Shown piece after piece: positions 26,092-34,890 of a stretch of DNA of 47,719 nt (positions are counted from its first letter, which is position 1; each line of letters begins with the position of its first letter). Under the pieces are notes generated by a model, which was not told where the DNA came from, made no database searches, and saw nothing but the letters and a program-made list of their open reading frames with translations. The DNA is from Bacteroidota bacterium (lineage in GTDB: Bacteria; Bacteroidota; Bacteroidia; Sphingobacteriales; Sphingobacteriaceae): the NCBI GenBank assembly GCA_013285685.1, contig JABDHD010000018.1, forward strand, positions 1 to 47,719. Direction: 5' to 3'. The position numbers and the translations under genes were made by a program.

Positions 26092-27432
26092 CTATGGTAT
26101 CCTGAATTTTTCGCGCAGCCAGAGATTCTGGAACATAAAATAATTCATATTAACCTCGTGTGTGGAGTTAGGTACACAAACGTACTCCTTATTATCGCTG
26201 CTGATGTGATTAAACAGCGCCATGCTGCAGCGCGGCGGGCAAAATTGGTCGAGCAGGCCGATGCCCATCAGTACCGGGCATTTTACCATCGGCGCAAAAT
26301 TTTGCGGATCGTAATAATCAAAGGTACTGAAAAATTTATCCCATGTAAAGCCGGGGTGAACGCTGTTATACCGTCTGAACACTTTAAACGGAAATACCTG
26401 TTTATCGTAGGAGGCGGATATGGCCATGTTATCATGTATATCAGCATAAAGCGGAACCTGCATCGTGAGTACTTTAACCCGGTGGTCGAGCGCTGCTGTG
26501 ACGAGCGCCAAAGCTCCGCCCTGGCTGCCACCCTCGACAAATATTTTTGAGGTATCGATGCCCAGGTCTTCATGCGAGCACAGGAAATCGAGACCGCGGA
26601 TACAGTCCATATACACACCGCGGTAAACGTATTTATTTTTATCCTCCACATTCACCAGGCAATAATTGTCGGTACCGATATTGATCACGTCCTTACTGTT
26701 GCCATTGCCCCGCACATTCAGGTCAAATGCAATAAAATCATCGCTATCCATATTGGGGTTCAGCGTTACCACATACCCGGGCACACGGTAGTGCACGGGG
26801 AACTTCTTACCATCCCGAGGAATCACCAGCCAGCCGCGCACCACCACATTGTCAAACGAGTGCATTTCTACTGCATACACCCGTTTCTTGTCGGTCGAAA
26901 GATCTCTTCGCTCCAGTACGCGGTAGCGCGGCGTTATTTTTTCGAGCTGCTCGCGCGATTGCTTCCAAAATGCGTCAAAATCAGCAGGTTTGTGCAGTTG
27001 CGACCGTATTTCCTGCGGATCGACCCCAAAAACCCGCCGCACGGTATCATCGTATTCGGCCGAATTCACAATAAAGTTGACCCGGTAAAAACCGCTTGTC
27101 TTTGGCGCAATCTTCACCACATAATCTTTGGTCGACGAGCCTTTAATAGCGAGTTGAATGGAATCAACCGAAACTTTTTTGCCGTCGTCGGTTGTTACCG
27201 TGTAGGAGATGCGACCGGTGGTGTACGCATTGGTATTATTCTCTACCCGCAGGTTGTAAACAATCTGTTCATTCTTTTTGAAAACCGCATTTTCGCTCCT
27301 GGGGGATGGTTTCAGGATGATATCTCCGGTTTCTTCCGTTTGCTGTTCCTGCTGAAACGCCGCCGCCCGCGCTTCAACGCGAACGAACAACAACGATGCA
27401 AATAAATAAACATAGCCAAATGTTTTCATCAT
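26092..27432 (-). CDS. AXE1-type acetyl esterase with one N-terminal Ig-like domain
   Basis: A 446-residue secreted paralogue of the neighbouring esterase. It has one Ig-like domain (about 42-138, YRVNFIVNSAEYDDTVRRVF) instead of two. The catalytic part starts at KPADFDAFWKQSREQL. Triad: Ser303 in GGSQGG, Asp395 in GLLDQF, His425 in NSTHEV; GGSQGG is the canonical AXE1 nucleophile elbow. Two ATGs (27432 and 27429) stand in tandem, and the first overlaps the stop of barrel copy A as TAATG. That argues for translational coupling with the barrel. Likely cleaves acetyl or other short acyl esters; substrate unknown. Confidence 0.93.
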   Translation of the reverse strand: MMKTFGYVYLFASLLFVRVEARAAAFQQEQQTEETGDIILKPSPRSENAVFKKNEQIVYNLRVENNTNAYTTGRISYTVTTDDGKKVSVDSIQLAIKGSSTKDYVVKIAPKTSGFYRVNFIVNSAEYDDTVRRVFGVDPQEIRSQLHKPADFDAFWKQSREQLEKITPRYRVLERRDLSTDKKRVYAVEMHSFDNVVVRGWLVIPRDGKKFPVHYRVPGYVVTLNPNMDSDDFIAFDLNVRGNGNSKDVINIGTDNYCLVNVEDKNKYVYRGVYMDCIRGLDFLCSHEDLGIDTSKIFVEGGSQGGALALVTAALDHRVKVLTMQVPLYADIHDNMAISASYDKQVFPFKVFRRYNSVHPGFTWDKFFSTFDYYDPQNFAPMVKCPVLMGIGLLDQFCPPRCSMALFNHISSDNKEYVCVPNSTHEVNMNYFMFQNLWLREKFRIP

Positions 27433-28277
27433 TATAATTTTAAAATTGCCGTTACTGCGCCGCCATAACCCAGGCCGGTATTAATGCCATATGGCACATA
27501 AAAGCCGCCCGCAAACAGGGTAAACCTGCGCGAGAAGGTGTGGCCAAAATTGAGCTGGGGTTTCACATAAGCGTAGTCCCGTTCGGCGTTATAATTAATA
27601 TTGAAAGCTGTATTTGAACTGAATGAGCGGAAAACCGTAATATCCATGCTAACCTGGTCGTGCCAGCCGATAGGATAACCGACGGTGCCAAGCCAGCTGA
27701 TCTGGTCGGGGCCCTGGTAGTTGAAGTACCTGCGATACGCTACTTCGGTGTTAAAATAGCCTTTATCGGCTATAAATGTTGGCAGTGCGCCGCAAAACAT
27801 CAGTTTTATTTCAGCGCCATAATTGCCCAGGCCCAAAGCCGAAGTGGCGTTTGCCGCAACCGTATACAGCGGCACCACGCCGGATACCTGTACCGAAAGG
27901 TATCGCAGGTAATCGTAGTTGGCGATATTATAGCTTAGGCCGGCTACCATATCGCCGGCGCCCTGGCTGGTAATAGTTTTATTGCCTGTGCCCAGGTTGT
28001 TGACTTGATAAAGGTAGGGTACAGTTGCGAGAAAATCGAGTCTGCGGCTAATGCCATAACCCGCAAACAGGCTAAACGAATAGGAGCTGAATTGCGCACC
28101 GGGCGCTCCTTTTACGTAATTGCCGTAAACATCATAGTGGTTGGTTTGCGAATAATAGTTAAAGGAGGGCACCACGATATCGCGGTATTTGCCGATCGGG
28201 AAGCCTGCAAATGTTTTATACGGCAGTACCAGTGCAAAAAACAAGCATACAACAAGTGATAAACGCAGTTTTTTCAT
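27432..28277 (-). CDS. outer-membrane beta-barrel protein (MetA-pathway/transporter-like), copy A
   Basis: A 281-residue precursor with signal peptide (LRLSLVVCLFFALVLPYKTFA). The mature part is beta-rich (YNIANYDYLRYLSVQVSGVVP) and parallels copy B in strand order, for example the ANYDYLRYLS / ANIDFIYYFS segment and the VPLYT motif in both. It is the first gene of the cluster, followed by esterase A with a one-base overlap. Probably an outer-membrane channel or small-molecule binding barrel. The assignment rests on strand pattern and paralogy. Confidence 0.82.
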   Translation of the reverse strand: MKKLRLSLVVCLFFALVLPYKTFAGFPIGKYRDIVVPSFNYYSQTNHYDVYGNYVKGAPGAQFSSYSFSLFAGYGISRRLDFLATVPYLYQVNNLGTGNKTITSQGAGDMVAGLSYNIANYDYLRYLSVQVSGVVPLYTVAANATSALGLGNYGAEIKLMFCGALPTFIADKGYFNTEVAYRRYFNYQGPDQISWLGTVGYPIGWHDQVSMDITVFRSFSSNTAFNINYNAERDYAYVKPQLNFGHTFSRRFTLFAGGFYVPYGINTGLGYGGAVTAILKL

Positions 28278-28307
28278 TAAATACCTAAATCGTGTTACCG
28301 GCTTCGA

Positions 28308-29528
28308 TTACTCCACTATCCCTTTTGGTCTTGGTTTGTAGGGCACCAAAAAATTGGATTTGCGGATGTAATGGTTCAATGGTTCTTCGATCAGCTTAAA
28401 TAATGTGACCGAAACGGCGTTTAATACGATAAAAGCAAACAGAAGGTTTAGCCAGTTATACTCGAAAGGGGAATGCCAGTCCACATTCCATTTGTCATAA
28501 AGGCTGAAAACGTAGTCGTTTAGATGGTTAATGCCGCTGGCAATCAGCTTTTGCATCCACCCTAAATGGATGAGGTAAAAGATGTAGGAGCTTTTGCCCA
28601 GCAGCTCGATAAAAGGCAGGGCAAGGAAGCGTTTAAACAGCGTATCCTCGGTAAGCAGGCCATAATAAAAAAAGGCCACACAGATACAAAGTACATAGTT
28701 ATTGGTAAAAATACCCACGGGGGTTTCTAAACCGGCAGGCCAGGGTTTGATGATGGGCTGCAGGGCCATTACCAGCACACAAACAAATATCATAATGAAC
28801 GCCGGGTAGGTAAATTTGAACTTAATTTTGCGTTCGAAGCCCTTTTTCAGGACAATTTTGGCCAGCTGCACACCCACAAAAAACTCGAAACAGCGGCCAA
28901 AGAAGGTATATAACAACACAAAGGTGAAGTTGCCGAAGAAACCGTGAAAATTGACGTTGCGGAATATCAGGACCATACAAACCGCGAACAGCGTGATGAC
29001 GACCGGCTGTATGTAAAATTTATGATACCTTTTTGCGATGAGAAAAATAATAGGCGCCGAGAAGTAAAAACATTCTTCGACAGTGAGCGACCATCCCTGG
29101 GCTATGCCGGTATCCCAAAACTGGTAAAAAAAACCGCGCATGAAAGTGATATTTAAAAAGAAGAGGGCGATAGGGTTGCCGCTTGCCTTGGTGATGCTGG
29201 GATCCTTAGTAATAAAATAATAAGTAAACGCCGCAATGGTCAGCAGGGCGTACATGGGGTAAATGCGGGCCACGCGGTTTTTTAAATACTGCCTGAACCA
29301 CTCGCCGGTAAGTTTAAAATTATCGTAGTAGCGGAAAGTGATCAAAAATCCCGATAAAACAAAAAAAAGTGATACCCCGATATGAAATTCGCCAAGGAAA
29401 CGCTGCAGCAGGTGGGGAAAATTATCATCAAAAATATAGCAGAAATGGGATATAAATACCAGGTAAGCGGCCATGGCGCGCACCCCTGTCAAAGCCGGTA
29501 TGTAATTCAGCTGCGCTCGTTGTGACAA
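28308..29528 (-). CDS. acyltransferase 3 family membrane protein (OafA/NodX-like)
   Basis: A 406-residue multi-pass membrane enzyme of the acyltransferase 3 family, which adds acetyl or other acyl groups to cell-surface sugars. Conserved landmarks are YIPALTGVRAMAAYLVFISH (first helix with its histidine), RVARIYP and SLTVEECFYF. About ten hydrophobic helices follow. The start appears to be TTG at 29528, because the family motif begins eight codons later and the first ATG (MAAYLV) falls inside it. No upstream in-frame ATG is close. It lies 30 bp before barrel copy A on the same strand and may be transcribed with it, which would put an acylating enzyme beside two deacylating ones. Confidence 0.9.
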   Translation of the reverse strand: MSQRAQLNYIPALTGVRAMAAYLVFISHFCYIFDDNFPHLLQRFLGEFHIGVSLFFVLSGFLITFRYYDNFKLTGEWFRQYLKNRVARIYPMYALLTIAAFTYYFITKDPSITKASGNPIALFFLNITFMRGFFYQFWDTGIAQGWSLTVEECFYFSAPIIFLIAKRYHKFYIQPVVITLFAVCMVLIFRNVNFHGFFGNFTFVLLYTFFGRCFEFFVGVQLAKIVLKKGFERKIKFKFTYPAFIMIFVCVLVMALQPIIKPWPAGLETPVGIFTNNYVLCICVAFFYYGLLTEDTLFKRFLALPFIELLGKSSYIFYLIHLGWMQKLIASGINHLNDYVFSLYDKWNVDWHSPFEYNWLNLLFAFIVLNAVSVTLFKLIEEPLNHYIRKSNFLVPYKPRPKGIVE

Positions 29529-29655
29529 AACTATATCGATTAAATATTAATTACTAAGATAGATTTTTTCGCACCGTTTACGCAATAGCAGGGGAATTGG
29601 TTAGGAAATGAATGTTATTCGCCTTTATCACACTAGTTTTGTTAAGCGACAAAAA

Positions 29656-29869
29656 GAGCGTTGTCATCCTAAGGCACTCGAAGGAGTGCGCAAAGGCCTG
29701 CTGATGCTCGACAAACACGTAAATTTACGCCATGGTGTCCTGATTAATTAGCGAGGGTGAGGAGAAACCGTTGCCTTTTGCGCATGATTCCATTCATTGA
29801 GCACCAATCAACCTGGAAATTCGAAGGCCATTGCGCGCGCACTTCGAGTGCCTCAGTGTGACACCGCTC
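29656..29869. repeat. long imperfect inverted repeat downstream of yhcC
   Basis: The left arm (29656-29694: GAGCGTTGTCATCCTAAGGC, then ACTCGAAGGAGTGCGCAA) and right arm (29831-29869) are imperfect inverted copies around about 135 bases. The core GGCACTCGAAG is a common Bacteroidota intergenic repeat. The right arm ends a few bases from the yhcC stop. Nothing else is seen in 29529-29875. Confidence 0.75.
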
Positions 29870-29875
29870 TTATTT

Positions 29876-30823
29876 TCAGGTCTTTACAAAGTAATGATAC
29901 GCGCTTCCCTGTACCACCCCGCGTTCCAATATCCGCTGATCGATAAAATATTGTATTTCCGATTTTTTCAGGCCCCAGTTAGGTGCGATGAGCAGATCCA
30001 AATCGCTCAGGCCGAACAGGCGCTGGATAACGATATCCGGGCGAACAAGGGGCAGCAGTGCGCAAAGGAAGTCGGCATACTCCGCTAATCCGAACAGTTT
30101 AAAAGGCTCCCGCTTGTATTTTACACCCATCACCGAACCTTCCACAATGTGCAAATGGTGAAATTTTACAAATTTTATTTGCGGGAAACGGTTGATCTCG
30201 TCAGCGTAGCGCAGCATCATTTCCTTTGTTTCCCAGGGGAAGCCAAAAACGGTATGTACACAAATATCCAGCTTGCTGTTCTCCACCAGTGCCAGGGCTT
30301 TAACCAGGTCCTCATGCGTGCAGCCGCGGTTAATTTGGGCCAGCGTATCGTTGTAAATACTCTCCATGCCCATTTCCAGGTCAACATCAAATCGGTCGGT
30401 ATAGCTTTCCAGCAGGGCGATCTTTTCGGCATCGATGCAATCGGGGCGAGTACCTACCGACAAGCCGACAATATCTTCGGTATGGTAGCTCAGCGCTTCG
30501 TCATACAACATTTTTAAATAATGCGCAGGGGCGTAAGTATTGGTATTGGGTTGAAAATAAATAATGAATTTATCGGCTTTGTTACCCTTTCGGGCGCGTT
30601 CAACGCCTTGTATCACCTGTTCGCGCACGGAAGGATTATTGCGCGATACCGAAGGGGTAAAAGAATCGACATTACAATAGGTGCAACCGCCGTACCCTTT
30701 TGATCCGTCGCGGTTGGGGCAGGTAAAGCCGCCGTCGACGATCACTTTGAACACCCGGGCGCCGTTGTATTTTTCGCGTAGCCACGGGCCGTAGTTATTA
30801 TATCCCTTGAGAGTCGTTTCCAA
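29876..30823 (-). CDS. TIGR01212 family radical SAM protein (YhcC-like)
   Basis: A 315-residue radical SAM enzyme with the iron-sulphur cysteines C35, C47 and C50 in GGFTCPNRDGSKGYGGCTYC. That wide spacing marks the YhcC/Elp3-like branch. Further landmarks are IIYFQPNTNTYAP and VGLSVGTRPDCI. The C-terminal part (KFHHLHIVEGSVM, RLFGLSDLDLLIAPNWGLKK) is typical of the family. The exact reaction is not established. The start must be TTG at 30823: the codon just before it is TAA, and no ATG lies early in the frame. A block of 49-bp repeats lies immediately upstream. Confidence 0.92.
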   Translation of the reverse strand: METTLKGYNNYGPWLREKYNGARVFKVIVDGGFTCPNRDGSKGYGGCTYCNVDSFTPSVSRNNPSVREQVIQGVERARKGNKADKFIIYFQPNTNTYAPAHYLKMLYDEALSYHTEDIVGLSVGTRPDCIDAEKIALLESYTDRFDVDLEMGMESIYNDTLAQINRGCTHEDLVKALALVENSKLDICVHTVFGFPWETKEMMLRYADEINRFPQIKFVKFHHLHIVEGSVMGVKYKREPFKLFGLAEYADFLCALLPLVRPDIVIQRLFGLSDLDLLIAPNWGLKKSEIQYFIDQRILERGVVQGSAYHYFVKT

Positions 30824-30955
30824 TTATTTTATTTTTTGGGATTTCACCGATTTGAGGATGATTTCACCGATTTCGTTTTATTTTTTGGGATTTCACCGAT
30901 TTGAGGATGATTTCACCGATTTTGTTTTTTATCTGGGGATTTCACCGATTGAAAG
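30824..30955. repeat. 49-bp direct repeats upstream of yhcC
   Basis: TTTCACCGAT occurs at 30842, 30862, 30891, 30911 and 30940, alternating spacings of 20 and 29 bases, so the true unit is 49 bp in two and a half copies. The block starts at the yhcC start codon and covers its expected promoter. The rest of 30956-31132 shows no gene. Confidence 0.85.
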
Positions 30956-31132
30956 TGACTATTCGCTATTGTTTTTTTCAATGGTGCTCATGAGGTCGCT
31001 GCGCTCAGCTTCACCGATCGTGCAAAGGTACAGATTTTTTGGCGGACCGGGTGGCCAATGCCGATTGCTCAAATAGTGAATAACGCTGTGTGATTTGCTT
31101 AAGACTTTCGACTTCGGACTTTTGACTATGTT

Positions 31133-31951
31133 TTATCTTCGTTTCTCGCTTCTTAACCTGTAAACGTGCAGCAGGTTTCTTAGCGGCTCTGCGTCGATGG
31201 CCAGGTCGCCGATGTTCACTTTTGCGGTGCCGCCGGGATAGTCGTAGGTAAAATAAGTGGTGCTGCTTTTGCCTGAGCTTTCAACATAAACCCTTTCGCC
31301 CGTTATTCCATTCCAGTCCTGCAGATCGGTATCTGCAGTTTGGATGCCGTTTGCATTTAATATGATCTGCGGTTTTGTATTGGTGTACTCCTTAAAACCG
31401 GAATAAAGCAGATACGCGCCAAACACACCAAGGATCCCACCTGGCAGGGGCGACTGGGTTGACAACAAATAAACAGCAAAGCCAAGCATCGCCACGCCTA
31501 ATAACATATTAAACATGCTGGCAGGTTTCGAAAAGTAGATTAATGTTTCCGCCGGCACCATTACGTCATCGGTATAAACGTCTTTTTGTTTAAACCTTTC
31601 CTGTAAGGCCGCGAGCCGCTGTTTGTCATTTGCCGATGTAATAATTATCCTGTTCCAGGCGCTGCCGTCGGCGTACAGTAATTTTGAGTCGATGGCCCGC
31701 TGTTGAAATTCGTGTATATTGTCTACGTTTTCATAGGCCCATATTTTCCATTTGTTTACCTGCAAACACCAGTAAAGTGCCGCAAATAACAAGCCCAGTA
31801 CAATGCCGCCAACAATCATCCACGCCGACAAATTGGGATACAGGTTGCTCAAAACAAAGCCGCCCCCAATAAAAATAAAAAAAATTGCCCCACTGCCATA
31901 GTTGAGCGTGGCGGTTCCCTTTTTAAGGGCTTCATTAACGGTTACAGGCAT
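31133..31951 (-). CDS. hypothetical membrane protein
   Basis: A 272-residue protein with four likely transmembrane helices in two hairpins: about 20-42 (GSGAIFFIFIGGGFVLSNLY) and 44-65, then about 145-165 and 168-185. Between the hairpins lies a soluble segment (NRIIITSANDKQRLAALQERF). The C-terminal 80 residues read like a PH-type or bacterial PH-like beta domain (PQIILNANGIQTAD..LQDWNGI). I do not recognise a named family, and no function is proposed. It has no operon partner. Confidence 0.75.
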   Translation of the reverse strand: MPVTVNEALKKGTATLNYGSGAIFFIFIGGGFVLSNLYPNLSAWMIVGGIVLGLLFAALYWCLQVNKWKIWAYENVDNIHEFQQRAIDSKLLYADGSAWNRIIITSANDKQRLAALQERFKQKDVYTDDVMVPAETLIYFSKPASMFNMLLGVAMLGFAVYLLSTQSPLPGGILGVFGAYLLYSGFKEYTNTKPQIILNANGIQTADTDLQDWNGITGERVYVESSGKSSTTYFTYDYPGGTAKVNIGDLAIDAEPLRNLLHVYRLRSEKRR

Positions 31952-32078
31952 AAATTGTGGTTAATTGTAATAAGTTCCTAAAGTATCTAAAAGTTGTAGT
32001 AAAGCAAAATCGACGATGAAATATTGTTGCATTTACAGATGGGGCGAGCCTTTGGCATTCTAACCATCAATAATTGTG

Positions 32079-32154
32079 GCTACCCTCCGCGAAGCGACCG
32101 GGGGCGGCGAGCGAAGTCCCGACCTCCTTTTCGCCTCCGGCGGAAGGAGGTAGC
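32079..32154. repeat. nested palindrome
   Basis: Outer arms GCTACC / GGTAGC enclose a strong hairpin at 32122-32151 (ACCTCCTTTTCGCC / GGCGGAAGGAGGT). The phrase TTCGCCTCCGGCGGAAGGAGG resembles TTCGCCTGCGGCGGAAAGAGG at about 9808-9828, so the two belong to one family. The rest of 31952-32300 shows no gene; the promoter of the following TPR gene should lie here. Confidence 0.75.
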
Positions 32155-32300
32155 TGCTTTCGAGGGCTCGATCTTTCAACCTCATGGATATAAAGATGCT
32201 TTTTTAAATACGGCAGCATATATTTATTTCCTGCCTGCACTTTGTTTTCTTTCAAAGAATTTTATACTTTGGATGGATTTTTAAACGGAATTGATGCTGC

Positions 32301-33884
32301 ATGAAAAGGATTTTACTATGCCTGGCCTTATTTATACCCCTGATCTCAATTGCCCAGAATAATGACCCCTATTTTGATAAAGGTGTAGAACTTTTTAAAA
32401 ATAAGGACTTTAACGGGGCCAACGACTACTTTACCAAAGAGATTGAATTAAATCCCAATAACCTGGAAGCCTATACCTACAAAGGTATTATAAAGGTGCA
32501 ACAGGGGGACTACAAGGGCGCCATCGATATTTTTAATAAAGAAATTACCATGAATCCGAATGCCGACATGGTATATAACTACCGTGCTGCGGCCAGGCTT
32601 GACATGAAGGATTTTAAAGGCGCGATTGACGATTGCGACCACGCTATTGCGCTCAATCCAAAAAATATGGAGGCGTATATGAATCGCGGCAATTCAAAAA
32701 GTGCGATGGGGGATGTGCGCGGGGCCGTTGCCGACTTTAACAAATTGCTGGAGCTGTCGCCCAATAACGCAGCAGTGTATGTTGACTTAGGGAATGCCAA
32801 AAACCAAATGGAGGATTTTAAAGGCGGTCTTGAAGACCTGAGCCGGGCCATAGCGATTGACCCGCAGATGCCCGAAGCTTACCTGGACAGGGGAGTTTCC
32901 AAATCTAATTTGAATGATAGCTATGGCGCGATAGACGATTATACTAAGGCCATAGCGATTGACCCGCAGATGGGCACTGCCTATATTGGCCGTGGTTTGG
33001 AGCGCGCCAAACTGAATAACGATAATGATGCGATGGCCGATATGAATAAAGCGATTGAGCTGGAGCCAAAAAATCCAACCGGTTATGAAAAACGGGGCGC
33101 GCTGAACGTAAAGCTCGGCAACTTCGGCGCGGCCGGCAGCGATCTTTCGCAGGCGATCATATTGGCGCCGAATGACCCGGAGGCTTATTTTAACCGGGCT
33201 GAGGCAAAGCTTAAACTAAACGATGGCCAGGGCGCGATGGATGATTTTAATAAGGCGATAGCGCTGAACTCCGATTTCACCATGGCTTACCACGACCGGG
33301 GCTGGCTGAAGATGCAATTAGGCGATAATAACGGTGCGATAGACGATTTGACACATGCTATCCTGCTGGCCCCGAGGATGGAGTCGGCTTTTTATAACAG
33401 GGCCGTGGCGCGGGTGGCTTTACACCAGCTTCCTGACGCGATGGCCGACCTTGGCCGCGCGATAGGCATCAACAGCGATTATGGCGAAGCGCGTTTTTAC
33501 CGGGCAGCCATAGAAATGGACACGAACGATATCCCGGCGGCGCTGCCCGACCTGAACAAGGCCATAACGGCGGGAATAAACCTGCCGGTGGCTTACCACA
33601 TGCGCGGCTTTGCCCAGGCAGCATTAAAGAACAATACGGCTGCCATTGCCGATTTGAGCAAAGCGATTGAATTAAACCCGTCAAACGCGGAAGCGTATTA
33701 TGTAAGAGGCCGGGTATACTTTTTGATGGATAATAAAACAGCTGCAAAAGCCGACTGGACCAAAGCTGCAGCTTTGGGCAACCGGGAGGCCTCGTTTTCG
33801 CTGGCACACCCGCCGGTAAAGCATAAAACGGGTACATCTGCATCAACAGGGAGTAATAGTGGTTGGACGGTTTGGAAGAAATAG
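32301..33884 (+). CDS. exported tetratricopeptide-repeat protein
   Basis: A 527-residue protein with signal peptide (RILLCLALFIPLISIAQ) followed by about 14 TPR units of 34 residues filling most of the sequence, for example AYMNRGNSKSAMGDVRGAVA and AYLDRGVSKSNLNDSYGAID. Each unit ends in the usual AI.LNP/AIAIDP pattern. TPR solenoids bind other proteins; no catalytic domain is present. The C-terminal 30 residues are basic and serine-rich. A paralogue of similar length is encoded at 46024-47541. It is probably periplasmic. The partner is unknown. Confidence 0.93.
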   Translation: MKRILLCLALFIPLISIAQNNDPYFDKGVELFKNKDFNGANDYFTKEIELNPNNLEAYTYKGIIKVQQGDYKGAIDIFNKEITMNPNADMVYNYRAAARLDMKDFKGAIDDCDHAIALNPKNMEAYMNRGNSKSAMGDVRGAVADFNKLLELSPNNAAVYVDLGNAKNQMEDFKGGLEDLSRAIAIDPQMPEAYLDRGVSKSNLNDSYGAIDDYTKAIAIDPQMGTAYIGRGLERAKLNNDNDAMADMNKAIELEPKNPTGYEKRGALNVKLGNFGAAGSDLSQAIILAPNDPEAYFNRAEAKLKLNDGQGAMDDFNKAIALNSDFTMAYHDRGWLKMQLGDNNGAIDDLTHAILLAPRMESAFYNRAVARVALHQLPDAMADLGRAIGINSDYGEARFYRAAIEMDTNDIPAALPDLNKAITAGINLPVAYHMRGFAQAALKNNTAAIADLSKAIELNPSNAEAYYVRGRVYFLMDNKTAAKADWTKAAALGNREASFSLAHPPVKHKTGTSASTGSNSGWTVWKK

Positions 33885-33968
33885 GGATAGGGAAATACTA
33901 AGATTTAGCCCCCTCAAAACGGCGAAGCCCCCATAAGTGCCATAAAAAACAAACACTCAACGAATAAT

Positions 33969-34042
33969 CTCCCCCGGTAGGCCGGTAGGGGAGACTTTAG
34001 CTTCGGTCGGGCCGTTTTTTAAAGTCCTCCCTAAAGGGAGGA
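33969..34042. terminator. two hairpins between convergent genes
   Basis: CTCCCC...GGGGAG (33969-33993) and TCCTCCCTAAAGGGAGGA (34025-34042) lie between the convergent TPR and DUF4846 genes. They can terminate either transcript and resemble common Bacteroidota intergenic repeats. Confidence 0.5.
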
Positions 34043-34112
34043 TAGGTGAGGGCCCGTTTAAAAACTTTAAGTTTCGGGTATTACCTTTGCTAAGTTTCAG
34101 GTGCTGCCCCGG

Positions 34113-34880
34113 CTAACTCCTCTCAAAACTCCTTAAATACGCCATATCCACCAGTTCGCTGTACCAAATGCCCGTTTTCACATCCATGCTGAACCATGGA
34201 TTATCTTCGTATTGCAGCACTTGTATATTTTGTGCAGGCATAAAGCTTTGCGCCAGCAGGAACAGTTTTTTATGCTGACTATTCTCCGCTACATCCATCA
34301 CAATAAAACAATGCCCCGGCGAGCCGCCTTTTATGAAAACGTCGCCGGCCTTTAGTTGATTCGGGTCGTTTACCTTATATAATCCTTTTTCGAGCGAGGG
34401 TGTTCCGGCATAGGCGAAAACCAGGTTCATATAGTCCATAAAGGTTTTGTAGCCATAATCGGTCTTTGCCTTCAAAAGCCAATGGCCTTTCACATAACGA
34501 TAGCCATTAGCATATTGAATGTAGCCGCAACGGAAACCGCTCTCAAAATGGAAAGCTATTTCCGCATATCGTTTTTGATGATACAAGTATTCGCCGCGCA
34601 GGCGCATCACCGCATCGGCGCATTGCTGCAGGTCTTCTTTTCCTACACTCATATCAACCACAGCGGCAGTAAAAGGATCAGTGGCCGCGGTAGCACCTTT
34701 GTAAGTTAACGTATGAGCGCCTATAGGTTTCAAAGGCAGCTCCTGCAAATACTCAGCAAAACTCCCCGGCTGTACCGCACACTGGTGGTATCCTTCGGGT
34801 GTTTTAAACCTGGCTACCACATCGTCGGCAGCCGGTGCGCCAACAATAATGAATAACAAAACGGCTAACATACTCTTCAT
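34113..34880 (-). CDS. DUF4846 domain-containing exported protein
   Basis: A 255-residue secreted protein with signal peptide (MLAVLLFIIVGAPAA). It matches DUF4846 along its length: FKTPEGYHQCAVQPGSFAEY, DAVMRLRGEYLYHQKRY, IAFHFESGFRCGY and LKAGDVFIKGGSPGHCFIV. The last segment, with GSPGHC, recalls cysteine/histidine sites of NlpC-like folds, but no activity is established. It begins 10 bp after the stop of the M15 peptidase, so the two are an operon and may act together on the cell wall; that is inference. Confidence 0.9.
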   Translation of the reverse strand: MKSMLAVLLFIIVGAPAADDVVARFKTPEGYHQCAVQPGSFAEYLQELPLKPIGAHTLTYKGATAATDPFTAAVVDMSVGKEDLQQCADAVMRLRGEYLYHQKRYAEIAFHFESGFRCGYIQYANGYRYVKGHWLLKAKTDYGYKTFMDYMNLVFAYAGTPSLEKGLYKVNDPNQLKAGDVFIKGGSPGHCFIVMDVAENSQHKKLFLLAQSFMPAQNIQVLQYEDNPWFSMDVKTGIWYSELVDMAYLRSFERS

Positions 34881-34890
34881 AAAACAATAT

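Noticed and set aside
30824..30955. replication iterons or origin
   Set aside because: Only two and a half units, no replication gene nearby, and the block is a promoter-length stretch before yhcC.
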